Part shown: positions 15,686 to 21,636 of the stretch, piece after piece
How positions within the stretch are numbered: position 1 is the stretch's first letter
Layout: each line of letters begins with the position of its first letter
Virus record (IMG/VR): IMGVR_UViG_3300031227_000502
Location: 1-21,636 of that record
DNA: 21,636 nt
Direction: 5' to 3' (one strand)
From: a virus
Notes under the pieces: model-generated
What the model saw: only the letters and a program-made list of their open reading frames with translations
The model's database searches: none
What the model was told of the DNA's origin: nothing
Position numbers and translations under genes: made by a program

Positions 15686-15988
15686 TTGTTTAATCTTTGG
15701 TATATTCTTTCGTAACGCTGGTCTAAGTGTAGGTTGAGCAGATTGGTTACTAGTCCCATACTCAAAAAATACGAAATATTTCACGTCACTACCCACAATT
15801 CCTGTTATCTCATCCTTACTTTTTGTTATTTCGTGTGAAATCGAAGCACGAGCACGACCTGTATCTACCGGGCATATCCTTTTGGCATCCGACTCCACCA
15901 TAATACAAGCCTTCTCTATTTTCTGGTGAACAGTAAAATCAACTTCCTTCCTCAGCTTGCTGTCATCCCACTTGAAACTGCTAGCCAT
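15671..15988 (-). CDS. HK97 gp10-like head-tail / tail neck protein
   Basis: A 105-aa protein with an SD AAAGGAG before its ATG. It has the family signature P-V-D-T-G-R (residues 40-45, in ICPVDTGRARASISHEI), then VKYFVFFEYGTSNQSAQPTL and RPALRKN at the end. Members of this family lie between the stopper and tail completion proteins and take part in head-tail joining. Its 3' end overlaps the end of the plus-strand nuclease gene by 15 nt, so the last codons of both genes are constrained together. Length and motif are usual for the family. Confidence 0.9.
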   Translation of the reverse strand: MASSFKWDDSKLRKEVDFTVHQKIEKACIMVESDAKRICPVDTGRARASISHEITKSKDEITGIVGSDVKYFVFFEYGTSNQSAQPTLRPALRKNIPKIKQLFKK

Positions 15989-16003
15989 TTTTAGCTCCTT
16001 TAC

Positions 16004-16468
16004 TCATTTTATCACCTTTAGCTCTACTTCCAAAAACCTGCCGTTCCTTCTTTGCATAGTCCTCTCAAACTTGGGATTGCCATATGCCCTGCCATATTTC
16101 TTCCATCTGATATTCCTGTGGTCAAACCAGTCGTATGTCTCCGCTGTAAAATTATGATTAACGTGTGAAGAGTCTGAGAACATTGCCATAAAATTGTCCG
16201 GTGCTGAAATTGGAACGATAATCTGCAAAAGCCCGTTAGGCTTCAGCACCCTATGACACTCCTGCATTACCCTGAGAAGCGGCTCTTCTCTTATATGCTC
16301 AAAGAGATTATCCGCAAATATCAAATCAGCTTGACTCTTTTTAGCCCATATCCAGGGAGTTATTGTTACATCCTCTACAATATCAGGCTCAACATCTTTT
16401 GAGGAGTCCACGTTGACAAAGCCTCGCCTCTTATTTTCGCCACAACCTAGACAATATTTTATTTCCAT
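16004..16468 (-). CDS. Class I SAM-dependent methyltransferase (type 11-like)
   Basis: A 154-aa protein; GGGAG lies 5 nt before the ATG and the start overlaps the end of the glycosyltransferase gene by 10 nt. It begins with a compact motif I (CLGCGENKRRGFVNVD, residues 6-21), then ADLIFADNLFEHI and ECHRVLKPNGLLQIIVP, and a late TAETYDWFDHRNIRW. This is the layout of small methyltransferases often found next to glycosyltransferases in polysaccharide clusters. It is coupled to the glycosyltransferase before it, so both probably act on one acceptor. The substrate is not known. Confidence 0.8.
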   Translation of the reverse strand: MEIKYCLGCGENKRRGFVNVDSSKDVEPDIVEDVTITPWIWAKKSQADLIFADNLFEHIREEPLLRVMQECHRVLKPNGLLQIIVPISAPDNFMAMFSDSSHVNHNFTAETYDWFDHRNIRWKKYGRAYGNPKFERTMQRRNGRFLEVELKVIK

Positions 16469-17199
16469 AATTGCTCCCTGTAGTCTCCTAATGATACTCC
16501 ATATTTATCAAGTTTTTCAGTAGTCTTGGCCTTCCAGTGAAATACGTATGAGGTTTTGCAGATGCCTACCTTGCCATTTTTCCCATCGATTCTGTCAACA
16601 AGGTCATACTCATTCCAAGTATTGATATGCACTGGATTGAATAAATATTGTTCGTTATAAGTGAATTTGGCTATCGAAGTGGAGAAGGCGAAGCAGAACC
16701 CGTTGAAGAAATTACTCTGCCTATATGGGCTGTTTTTGTATCTTACAGAAAGAACTTGTTGCACCTTATTGATGTTTCCCTTAGCTGTCGGTTCTATATC
16801 TGTATATCTCCTAACATTTTGGCAGGCAGGGGAATGTATATCATCAAATATATTTCCAGGCTCATTGGAAAGCGGAGCTACTAAATCAAACTTCTCTAGC
16901 CCGTTAACAAGTCCTTCTGAGAATCCTTTAGGAAACCTGACGTCATCGTTTGATAGTATGCAATTATCGTAGTTATTCTCCTTGAAATACTGGTAAACTA
17001 GATTCCACGAGTTGGTCAGCCCCATCGGCTTTAGCTTTGTTAAAATGTCCAATTTCTTTTCCCTGCAAAAGCCCTTTATAATGTCACCTGGAGTTGCGTC
17101 ATCCACTATCACAACATCAATTTTATCCTGCAAAGTGGATATTGCCTCTTTGAGCCATTTAAGCTGGCCTGCTACCGTTATTGCCAGTAGGTTTTTCAT
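16459..17199 (-). CDS. Glycosyltransferase family 2-like protein
   Basis: A 246-aa protein with a GAAAGGAG ribosome site. The GT-A signature is clear: IDVVIVDDATP (Asp33/Asp34), LTNSWNLVYQYF, and CILSNDDVRFPKGF (Asp85/Asp86 as the likely metal-binding D-x-D equivalent). Later FFNGFCFAFS and NEYDLVDRIDG fit the acceptor side. There is no membrane segment, so it is cytoplasmic and uses a nucleotide sugar. It is followed by a coupled methyltransferase, giving a split version of the fused gene at 11833-13077. Some phages glycosylate their own capsid or tail tube proteins, which would fit a late-operon position; cell surface or DNA targets cannot be excluded. Confidence 0.82.
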   Translation of the reverse strand: MKNLLAITVAGQLKWLKEAISTLQDKIDVVIVDDATPGDIIKGFCREKKLDILTKLKPMGLTNSWNLVYQYFKENNYDNCILSNDDVRFPKGFSEGLVNGLEKFDLVAPLSNEPGNIFDDIHSPACQNVRRYTDIEPTAKGNINKVQQVLSVRYKNSPYRQSNFFNGFCFAFSTSIAKFTYNEQYLFNPVHINTWNEYDLVDRIDGKNGKVGICKTSYVFHWKAKTTEKLDKYGVSLGDYREQLWK

Positions 17200-17335
17200 T
17201 GCTACTCCTTTCTATATATTGTTTTACCGACTCTCTTGCTATCTCTTCAGTATCCTCAAGAAATGTAGTAATAAGACAACTTTTCCAGGCTCCTTTAAGG
17301 TCACCTATAATTCCCTTCTCATACCATTTCTTCAT
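17159..17335 (-). CDS. Small hypothetical protein (58 aa) overlapping the glycosyltransferase start
   Basis: Read directly from the minus strand: ATG at 17335 with AGAAAGGAG seven bases away, 58 codons, ending in TAA at 17159. The last ~40 nt overlap the start of the glycosyltransferase gene in a different frame. The protein begins MKKWYEKGIIGDLKGAWKSC and is helical; no family is recognised. Its start context (GAAAGGAGTAGTAATGAA) is almost identical to that of the next gene (GAAAGGAGTAGCAATGAA), as if the ribosome site had been copied. Confidence 0.55.
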   Translation of the reverse strand: MKKWYEKGIIGDLKGAWKSCLITTFLEDTEEIARESVKQYIERSSNEKPTGNNGSRPA

Positions 17336-17347
17336 TACTACTCCTTT

Positions 17348-17665
17348 CTAAGTAATCTCAAGTAATTTTATCTCTAAATGTATGTTCTGCTGAGCCGGAT
17401 TGCTTATTAGTGAAATCTCAAACTTCCTGATTCCCAGCACGAACCTATCCTTCTCCGTTATAGTCAAGCCTCGTTGGAAATCTATAATAAATTTGTAATC
17501 AGCGAATACCTCGGTCTTACCGGTTATCATTCGCTCATTGCCCATCAGTGGAGTTAAGACTCCCTTTATCTTACGGTAAGACTGGTGGACCCAGGTGGAT
17601 CCTCCCATATTATCTGATACCTCAGTGAAGCGCTGCAAAACCATAGTCGTCTTTGGGCCCATCAT
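17348..17665 (-). CDS. Head-tail stopper / joining protein
   Basis: A 105-aa protein if started at the ATG at 17665, which lies one base after the previous stop and 8 nt after GGGAGG located inside the previous gene. An earlier ATG at 17698 has a less suitable ribosome site. The sequence fits the phage head-tail joining family: TTMVLQRFTEVSDNMGGSTW, VFADYKFIIDF, TEKDRFVLGIRKFEI, ending in a short strand. The N-terminal strand plus a beta barrel is the usual fold. These proteins cap the connector and hold DNA in the head before the tail attaches. Position after the connector gene agrees. Confidence 0.78.
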   Translation of the reverse strand: MMGPKTTMVLQRFTEVSDNMGGSTWVHQSYRKIKGVLTPLMGNERMITGKTEVFADYKFIIDFQRGLTITEKDRFVLGIRKFEISLISNPAQQNIHLEIKLLEIT

Positions 17666-17666
17666 T

Positions 17667-17804
17667 CTAGTGTACCTCCCAAACTCTATCATCCTCAAAC
17701 AACTCTTTCTCCGTCCTCTTCCTACTAGCAGATTTTACCTTGATTTCCTGATACCGCTGTGCCAGCATTTCCTTTCTTTTCTTATCGGTCAATTTCTTAG
17801 ACAT
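17667..17804 (-). CDS. Small basic hypothetical protein (45 aa)
   Basis: Starts at the ATG at 17804, preceded by AAAGGAG, and reads MSKKLTDKKRKEMLAQRYQE to a TAG at 17667. A start further upstream would add a hydrophobic stretch with no ribosome site. The protein is basic and helical. The stop lies one base before the stopper gene's ATG, and its last codons carry that gene's SD, so the two are coupled. No family is recognised. Confidence 0.6.
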   Translation of the reverse strand: MSKKLTDKKRKEMLAQRYQEIKVKSASRKRTEKELFEDDRVWEVH

Positions 17805-17998
17805 CTTTTCTCCTTTACCATACAAAATCAAATAAACAATATTTATGGTCTCGTATATTATCATATTCTATGCTGCTATAAAAGTGTGGTCGTGAGTAAT
17901 AAAAAATTCTACTTAAAATAAATTGAACATTGAAAACTCTTATACGTATCCGATTTGTATAAATAAATAAATCCAGAAAGGATGACGTATAGCATATT
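17805..17998. other. AT-rich 194-nt intergenic gap
   Basis: This is the longest gap between minus-strand genes in the window and is visibly more AT-rich than its neighbours. A minus-strand open frame can be traced across it (17815-18006) but its start has no proper ribosome site and its translation is Ile/Phe/Tyr-rich with no recognised motif. No convincing promoter or terminator was found. It may be a relic of a lost gene. Confidence 0.35.
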
Positions 17999-19117
17999 TC
18001 AAACATCTTTCCTATCAAATTTATCAAGTATTAGCCGAACTTCTCCGGGCATCTCGGCTTCCAAAGTAGCTTTGACATCCCCCAGCCCGTATTGCTTCCT
18101 GCCAAACACCTCTTCCTCACGTTTCTGGTAGATAAATTTAACTAAAATTAAGCAAGCCATCTTCAATCGTGAAGGCATATCGTCACTAGAATAACCAGCC
18201 GTATAGTCAATCCTAATATTGCGTATTCCACTAGCGAACCCGCCTCCCTTGAACAGATAGCCTTCATCTGCATATACATCGAAATCACTCTCAGGTTCAT
18301 CAGGTATCTCCAAGTATGCCCAGCTAGAGTCAAGGCATTGTAAGCCCATTACCTCTACTAATTCGCTTGAGGCAAATGAGGCATAGCTACTAGTTATTAC
18401 TGAAGCCTGCCAGTTGGTTTCATTGGCTATTGCTGCCACCATATCGGTTAGGGTAGTGTTATCAGTGAATAATAAGTTTGTTGTAGTCCCGTCCTTATTT
18501 AATACCACGCCTGTTGAGGTAACTGATACTGTTGCGTAGGTTGAGCTGGCCGAATTATTTACCTTAATACCGTCATTTCTGCCGATTGACAGCCTTGATA
18601 TTGAGATAATAGGATATTGCTTGAGGAAAAGGTTCTGCTTGTCCCTGCCGTTCTGGTATTCCTTGTAACTAGTTGACTCAAAATCTCTGTCACACTCGCC
18701 CTTAACGAAGCTATCCACGCCGTCAAGTATTACTTGAACTGGTGCAGTCGGGTCTTCTGTGGCTGCTGTATCTGAAACAATCGATAAAGCTGCGGTAGGG
18801 TCTTCAGTGAAGCCAAAAGTTAGAGCGGCATCCGAGGCACTCGTATCTATTGTTATCGTATGTGCTGCAACTGTGATAGTAAATTTATAAGTAGTCGAGC
18901 TATAGGCTACCGTTGAAGTGATAGAAAATGCCGTATCTATTGCAGCCTCCAACGCAACCGCCAGGTCATCACCCTGATACGTGCCATCCGTTATTTCTAC
19001 ATCCTTAGTCACTGAGTTATAGGTCATATTCAATTTATCATTTTCAGCGGTGATTTGAAAGTAGCCCGTGCCTAAATCCAAGAATGCTAACGCTTCCGTC
19101 AAGCTGATTATACTCAT
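17999..19117 (-). CDS. Head-tail connector protein (gp6-like) with two inserted domains
   Basis: A 372-aa protein; known gp6/gp15-type connectors have about 100-200 residues. The connector parts are spread out: ISLTEALAFLDL at the start, then ILDGVDSFVKGECDRDFES at about residues 129-147, YPIISISRLSIGRNDG near 170-186, and the C-terminal helices (DYTAGYSS, LKMACLILVKFIYQKREEEVFG). Between them sit two Thr/Ser-rich beta segments, one at about residues 18-125 (LNMTYNSVTKDVEI, TYQGDDLAVALEAAI, YKFTITVAAHTITI) and another at about 190-265 (ATVSVTSTGVVLNKDGTTTN). The ring adaptor below the portal is thus likely decorated. The start overlaps the 59-aa gene's stop (ATGA). Confidence 0.78.
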   Translation of the reverse strand: MSIISLTEALAFLDLGTGYFQITAENDKLNMTYNSVTKDVEITDGTYQGDDLAVALEAAIDTAFSITSTVAYSSTTYKFTITVAAHTITIDTSASDAALTFGFTEDPTAALSIVSDTAATEDPTAPVQVILDGVDSFVKGECDRDFESTSYKEYQNGRDKQNLFLKQYPIISISRLSIGRNDGIKVNNSASSTYATVSVTSTGVVLNKDGTTTNLLFTDNTTLTDMVAAIANETNWQASVITSSYASFASSELVEVMGLQCLDSSWAYLEIPDEPESDFDVYADEGYLFKGGGFASGIRNIRIDYTAGYSSDDMPSRLKMACLILVKFIYQKREEEVFGRKQYGLGDVKATLEAEMPGEVRLILDKFDRKDV

Positions 19118-19293
19118 TTATTCTCCTTTGGTCTAAATACTATCTCTACCGCTTCCCAATCTTTGGGAGCTTTGTCAGAACAAGGCATTTCCGACCAATA
19201 ATCCATATCCTTCTTTTTAAGTTTGTTTTTTAGTAATCGAATTAACTTGTCAAACATCTCTTTTTGTGTTGACCCTTCCATAACTGCACACAT
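19114..19293 (-). CDS. Small hypothetical protein (59 aa)
   Basis: Read directly from the minus strand: ATG at 19293, with AGAAAGGAG upstream, and 59 codons to a TGA overlapping the connector start by 4 nt (ATGA). The protein (starting MCAVMEGSTQKEMFDKLIRL) has a basic helical middle (LLKNKLKKKDMDYW) and an acidic end. No family is recognised. SD and overlap support it as real and coupled with the connector gene. Confidence 0.62.
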   Translation of the reverse strand: MCAVMEGSTQKEMFDKLIRLLKNKLKKKDMDYWSEMPCSDKAPKDWEAVEIVFRPKENK

Positions 19294-19306
19294 TTTATTC
19301 TCCTTT

Positions 19307-19558
19307 CTATTTCAAAGCCTGTAGTATCTGCTTAATGTCTCCCTTTATCTCCTTCTGATTCGTGTAAATCATATCTATTTTGTCAACTAGCCCCTCTAGC
19401 CTGGTCTCAACCGCCACTATCCTTTCGCTATGCTTCCTGTTCACCGCCTGAACATCCTTGACCGAGCCTGTCACTCCCGTTAAAAGCATTATGAATATTG
19501 TTACCACTACTGAGAGAAATATCCCTATTGCCGTCTTGCTGTTTCCGTTCAATGTCAT
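19307..19558 (-). CDS. Small membrane protein with C-terminal coiled coil
   Basis: An 83-aa protein with GGGAG before its ATG. Residues about 10-32 form one transmembrane helix (GIFLSVVVTIFIMLLTGVTG), and the rest (VNRKHSERIVAVETRLEGLV onwards) is a probable coiled coil. The layout resembles XhlA-like or other small phage membrane proteins with a cytoplasmic or periplasmic coiled coil. A role in lysis, host membrane interaction or virion assembly is possible. It sits between virion-type genes, not in a lysis cassette, so I do not assign a holin function. Confidence 0.6.
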   Translation of the reverse strand: MTLNGNSKTAIGIFLSVVVTIFIMLLTGVTGSVKDVQAVNRKHSERIVAVETRLEGLVDKIDMIYTNQKEIKGDIKQILQALK

Positions 19559-19571
19559 CCTAACCAGCTCC

Positions 19572-19946
19572 CTATCGTATATAAAGATAAGCTATTCCTT
19601 GCTTTGATGTTCCAGCACTACTGACATTGATAGTCAGTTTATCATTCGCCACTGCTCCCAACGAGGTTGACAGGATATATTCTGTTGTAGCCGTATCCCT
19701 ATTGCCCACTGCTGCCCCCATCAAAACGTCCATACTGTCTTCATCTGTTATCGTAATAGTGTAATTATCAGAGGGAGCAGGTGAACCTGGATCAGTTGCC
19801 AATCCTAATATTTTACCTGAATAGACATTAGTTGTCTGTCCGCTTGCTGTTCCATCTTCCCCTACAGTGCCAGATGTCCAGGCAAACTTGATTTTCTTTA
19901 TAGTGCCATAAATTTCTTCAGTAATTACTACCGTTCCTACTGCCAT
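19572..19946 (-). CDS. Beta-rich hypothetical virion protein (124 aa)
   Basis: A 124-aa protein with a strong ribosome site (GAGGAGTGA). It is Thr, Ser and Gly rich with alternating hydrophobic residues (VTEEIYGTIKKIKF-like start, TDEDSMDVLMGAAVGNRDTA, LTINVSSAGTSKQGIAYLYI), which points to a beta-sandwich with no enzyme motif. It is probably a small structural protein of the capsid or neck. No named family could be assigned from sequence alone. Confidence 0.6.
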   Translation of the reverse strand: MAVGTVVITEEIYGTIKKIKFAWTSGTVGEDGTASGQTTNVYSGKILGLATDPGSPAPSDNYTITITDEDSMDVLMGAAVGNRDTATTEYILSTSLGAVANDKLTINVSSAGTSKQGIAYLYIR

Positions 19947-19952
19947 AATCTA

Positions 19953-20444
19953 TCACTCCTCTTTTATGAGCCTTCCCATAGAAAAAATCTCTACACCTGT
20001 GAGAGCGTTTCTTTCGTTGCCTTCTTTATCCTTGATGATAAAATCGTCTATCGGTCTCGGCTCATACTTGATTTCTACTTCCTGCTCAGATAGTTCGGCA
20101 TAGTCTTTTCTGAAAGCTATTTCGTCAGTCATTACATACGAGCTGATTGGATTCCCATCTGCCCCCTTGACTTCCTTGCCGTCCTCATCCTTCATAATAT
20201 TCATAACCAGCTCGCCCTTTTTCTCCACTACCTTGCCGTCTACCTTCTTGTCCTTAGTATATTTCTTGCCATACTTATCCTCTATCAGTTTTCTCCTGGT
20301 ATCCTCGAATACTCCGAACTCCTTTTGAATGTCCACTAATGCTCTCGCCAGCCAGTAAGATGTCTTTCCACCTGGCAAATCCTTCTTGAGCACACCTGGT
20401 AGAACCTCTATCATTGACCTCAGTTCACCTAGTTTTAGCTTCAC
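19953..20444 (-). CDS. DUF1617-like phage protein
   Basis: A 163-aa protein starting at a GTG, preceded by AAAGGAG. The layout resembles the DUF1617 group of small phage proteins: a short MKLKLGELRSMIEVL start, a helical middle (YWLARALVDIQKEFGVFED), a Lys/Asp/Gly-rich linker, then FRKDYAELSEQEVEI near the end. No catalytic motif is seen. The function of this group is unknown to me; its position in the post-capsid part suggests a structural or assembly role. The family assignment is by eye. Confidence 0.55.
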   Translation of the reverse strand: MKLKLGELRSMIEVLPGVLKKDLPGGKTSYWLARALVDIQKEFGVFEDTRRKLIEDKYGKKYTKDKKVDGKVVEKKGELVMNIMKDEDGKEVKGADGNPISSYVMTDEIAFRKDYAELSEQEVEIKYEPRPIDDFIIKDKEGNERNALTGVEIFSMGRLIKEE

Positions 20445-20465
20445 TTATTTCTCCTTTACTTTTGC

Positions 20466-20487
20466 GGGGCCGTTAAAGGTCGGCCCC
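20466..20487. other. Perfect 7-bp GC hairpin between two genes
   Basis: GGGGCCG (20466-20472) pairs with CGGCCCC (20481-20487) over an 8-nt loop. It lies in the 60-nt gap between the 252-aa and 163-aa genes. On the minus strand it is not followed by a U-run, so it is not a normal rho-independent terminator for the operon. It may protect an upstream message end or mark an RNA processing point; this is inference. Confidence 0.7.
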
Positions 20488-20504
20488 TAAACCTTTTAAT
20501 CATC

Positions 20505-21263
20505 CTATATACTATATGTAGCCAACCAATAAGCAGTTCCATTTACTATAATCTGGATACCGCCTCCAGCAGCAGCACCGCCGCCAGTAACATCAGCAGT
20601 AGAAACCAGTTTCTTAGCAGCTTTATCGCCAGATGACGCTCTGCTTCCACCGCCACCAATATCAAAAAGGCTGATACAGGGATAACTACCGCCAGAATCA
20701 TAATCCTGGAAGTCAACAAACGCCTTTGGTGCAGTCGCTCTTGTGGCAATTTCAGTCAGGTCTATATTTATTCCATATGCCCACATCTGAGCTCCAGTTG
20801 CTAGACCCATATCAACACCAACTTGAAGGCCAGCCAGAATACCTGTAACTCTATCTCCTGTATTGGCTAGTCTTACAGCAAAATTACCACCAAAAATATT
20901 AACTGGAGTTCTTGCTGTGGCGTCAGTATTTACGAGACAACGTATACCTGAAACTGAGTTTGATACAATTCCATCAATAGTAAGAGTTTCATAGATGCCA
21001 TTCGAATTCGCAGTCGCACCCGTGCTCTTAGTGGCAACTATACCAACATCAACCAGGTTTATAGCAGAATCCCCGCAGTTAAACTCAGCATACTTAGCCG
21101 CACTCCCCAGAAATACCTTAAAATCTATATCGTTGGTGGCAGACCCTACTGTCACCATTGTAGTCTCAAGTTTCAAAATATCCGCAATCGTAGCTAAACT
21201 TGTTGATTCGTGGAATATCAGGTTGCCTGAATCCCACCTACTACGTACAAGTGTTACTGGCAC
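20505..21263 (-). CDS. Beta-rich virion surface protein (putative)
   Basis: A 252-aa protein starting at a GTG directly after the preceding TAA, with GGGAG 9 nt upstream. It is Gly, Ala, Thr rich with regular hydrophobic strands (NLIFHESTSLATIADILKLE, GINIDLTEIATRATAPKAFV) and a flexible Gly-rich part (DIGGGGSRASSGD). It ends in GGIQIIVNGTAYWLATYSI, a C-terminal strand pattern often seen in phage surface proteins. The location just after the presumed capsid genes suggests a head decoration or fibre-like role. This is inferred from composition and context, not a family match. Confidence 0.55.
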   Translation of the reverse strand: MPVTLVRSRWDSGNLIFHESTSLATIADILKLETTMVTVGSATNDIDFKVFLGSAAKYAEFNCGDSAINLVDVGIVATKSTGATANSNGIYETLTIDGIVSNSVSGIRCLVNTDATARTPVNIFGGNFAVRLANTGDRVTGILAGLQVGVDMGLATGAQMWAYGINIDLTEIATRATAPKAFVDFQDYDSGGSYPCISLFDIGGGGSRASSGDKAAKKLVSTADVTGGGAAAGGGIQIIVNGTAYWLATYSI

Positions 21264-21587
21264 TTAAATCATCTCCCTTTTTCCATGCGCCCCAGTTGGC
21301 GCTTCAGAGCGGTGGTTCCGCTTCTTATCTTTCGATTGTTGTACCATTTTGTTCTTGACGGGCCCCCGGAGCATCTTGTCTCTGGGGGCTCGACCTATCT
21401 CGCGCATACAGTCATCCTTTTTAGCAGGAATGGCTACTCTCTTATTGATAAGGTCTTTGGCATCCTCATCGGATAATTCCAAAATTGAATCCTTCCAGTA
21501 AGAGTTCCACTCCATCCTTAGTCTGACGAACATTTTTTCTTCTCTTCGCAGGCTTTTGCCGTCTTCCTTGCAATCAGGATTTGGCAT
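21264..21587 (-). CDS. Small post-capsid protein with a C-terminal GC-rich extension
   Basis: A 107-aa protein as listed from the ATG at 21587, which lacks a good ribosome site; a second ATG at 21533 gives an 89-aa form starting MFVRLRMEWNSYWKDSILEL. The segment ELSDEDAKDLINKRVAIPAK is the signature of small phage proteins that follow the capsid gene (a conserved short beta-helix unit). After residue about 57 the sequence becomes basic and GC-rich (RAPRDKMLRGPVKNKMVQQS) and is coded by a region with three hairpins; this extension is unlike the family. The gene ends next to the GTG of the following gene. Confidence 0.6.
   Translation of the reverse strand: MPNPDCKEDGKSLRREEKMFVRLRMEWNSYWKDSILELSDEDAKDLINKRVAIPAKKDDCMREIGRAPRDKMLRGPVKNKMVQQSKDKKRNHRSEAPTGAHGKREMI
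21287..21392. other. Cluster of three GC-rich hairpins
   Basis: GCGCC (21287-21291) pairs with GGCGC (21298-21302). GAGCGG (21307-21312) pairs with CCGCTT (21318-21323). CGGGCCCCCGGA (21359-21370) pairs with TCTGGGGGCTCG (21381-21392). Several of the pairs are G-U when read as plus-strand RNA but become A-C mismatches on the minus strand, so the fold is stronger in plus-strand RNA, which runs antisense to the coding direction. Confidence 0.55.
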
Positions 21588-21636
21588 TGCCTATCGCTTA
21601 AATTACCCAGAATAGTTCTCCTGGGATGCCCCATCC

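Noticed and set aside
15686-15760. Terminator after the plus-strand nuclease gene
   Set aside because: No GC stem followed by a T-run was found; the region is coding sequence of the gp10-like gene.
17815-18027. Minus-strand 70-aa frame across the AT-rich gap
   Set aside because: It starts inside the connector gene without an SD and its translation is low-complexity Ile/Phe/Tyr-rich sequence.
19307-19558. Holin
   Set aside because: One membrane helix and a coiled coil do not suffice, and no lysis genes are adjacent.

Overview
The window is part of the late (virion) gene block of a tailed bacteriophage or prophage with siphovirus-type tail genes. Almost every gene lies on the minus strand and is transcribed from right to left, with overlapping stop/start codons and A/G-rich Shine-Dalgarno (SD) sites of the AAAGGAGAA type. 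The SD sites and one consensus sigma-70 promoter point to a bacterial host. Nothing visible fixes the host genus. Terminase, portal, major capsid, lysis and integration genes are not in the window. The capsid genes would be expected beyond the right edge and the rest of the tail tip beyond the left edge.

Region by region in transcription order. (1) 21.6-19.3 kb: small post-capsid genes, namely a 107-aa protein with a KTxxG-like small-domain signature, a 252-aa beta-rich virion protein, a 163-aa DUF1617-like protein, a 124-aa beta-rich protein and an 83-aa membrane/coiled-coil protein. (2) 19.3-14.1 kb: the head-tail connector set, namely an unusually large gp6-like connector, a head-tail stopper, an HK97 gp10-like protein and a DUF3168-like tail completion protein. 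This set is interrupted by a glycosyltransferase/methyltransferase pair and by the only convincing plus-strand gene, a modular nuclease with its own promoter. (3) 14.1-11.6 kb: small unknown genes, a DPPY methyltransferase and a fused methyltransferase-glycosyltransferase. (4) 11.5-9.0 kb: two paralogous tail-tube genes, an HNH nuclease and the tail assembly chaperone pair, which carries a complete programmed -1 frameshift signal. (5) 9.0-0 kb: a 1648-aa tape measure protein, a distal tail protein, a second HNH nuclease, a 190-aa receptor-binding-like protein and a large tail hub protein, cut by the window edge, that carries an inserted discoidin (F5/8C) domain.

The structural genes follow the order known from long-tailed phages: connector, stopper, gp10, completion, tube, chaperones, tape measure, distal tail, hub. 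What is unusual is the cargo in the gaps. Three selfish-type nucleases share exchangeable DNA-binding and catalytic modules. Two separate methyltransferase/glycosyltransferase sets, one split and one fused, sit between connector and tube genes and could modify virion proteins, nucleic acid or host surface glycans. The connector and the hub also carry extra beta-rich or carbohydrate-binding-like domains. No CRISPR array, tRNA, rRNA or insertion sequence was found.
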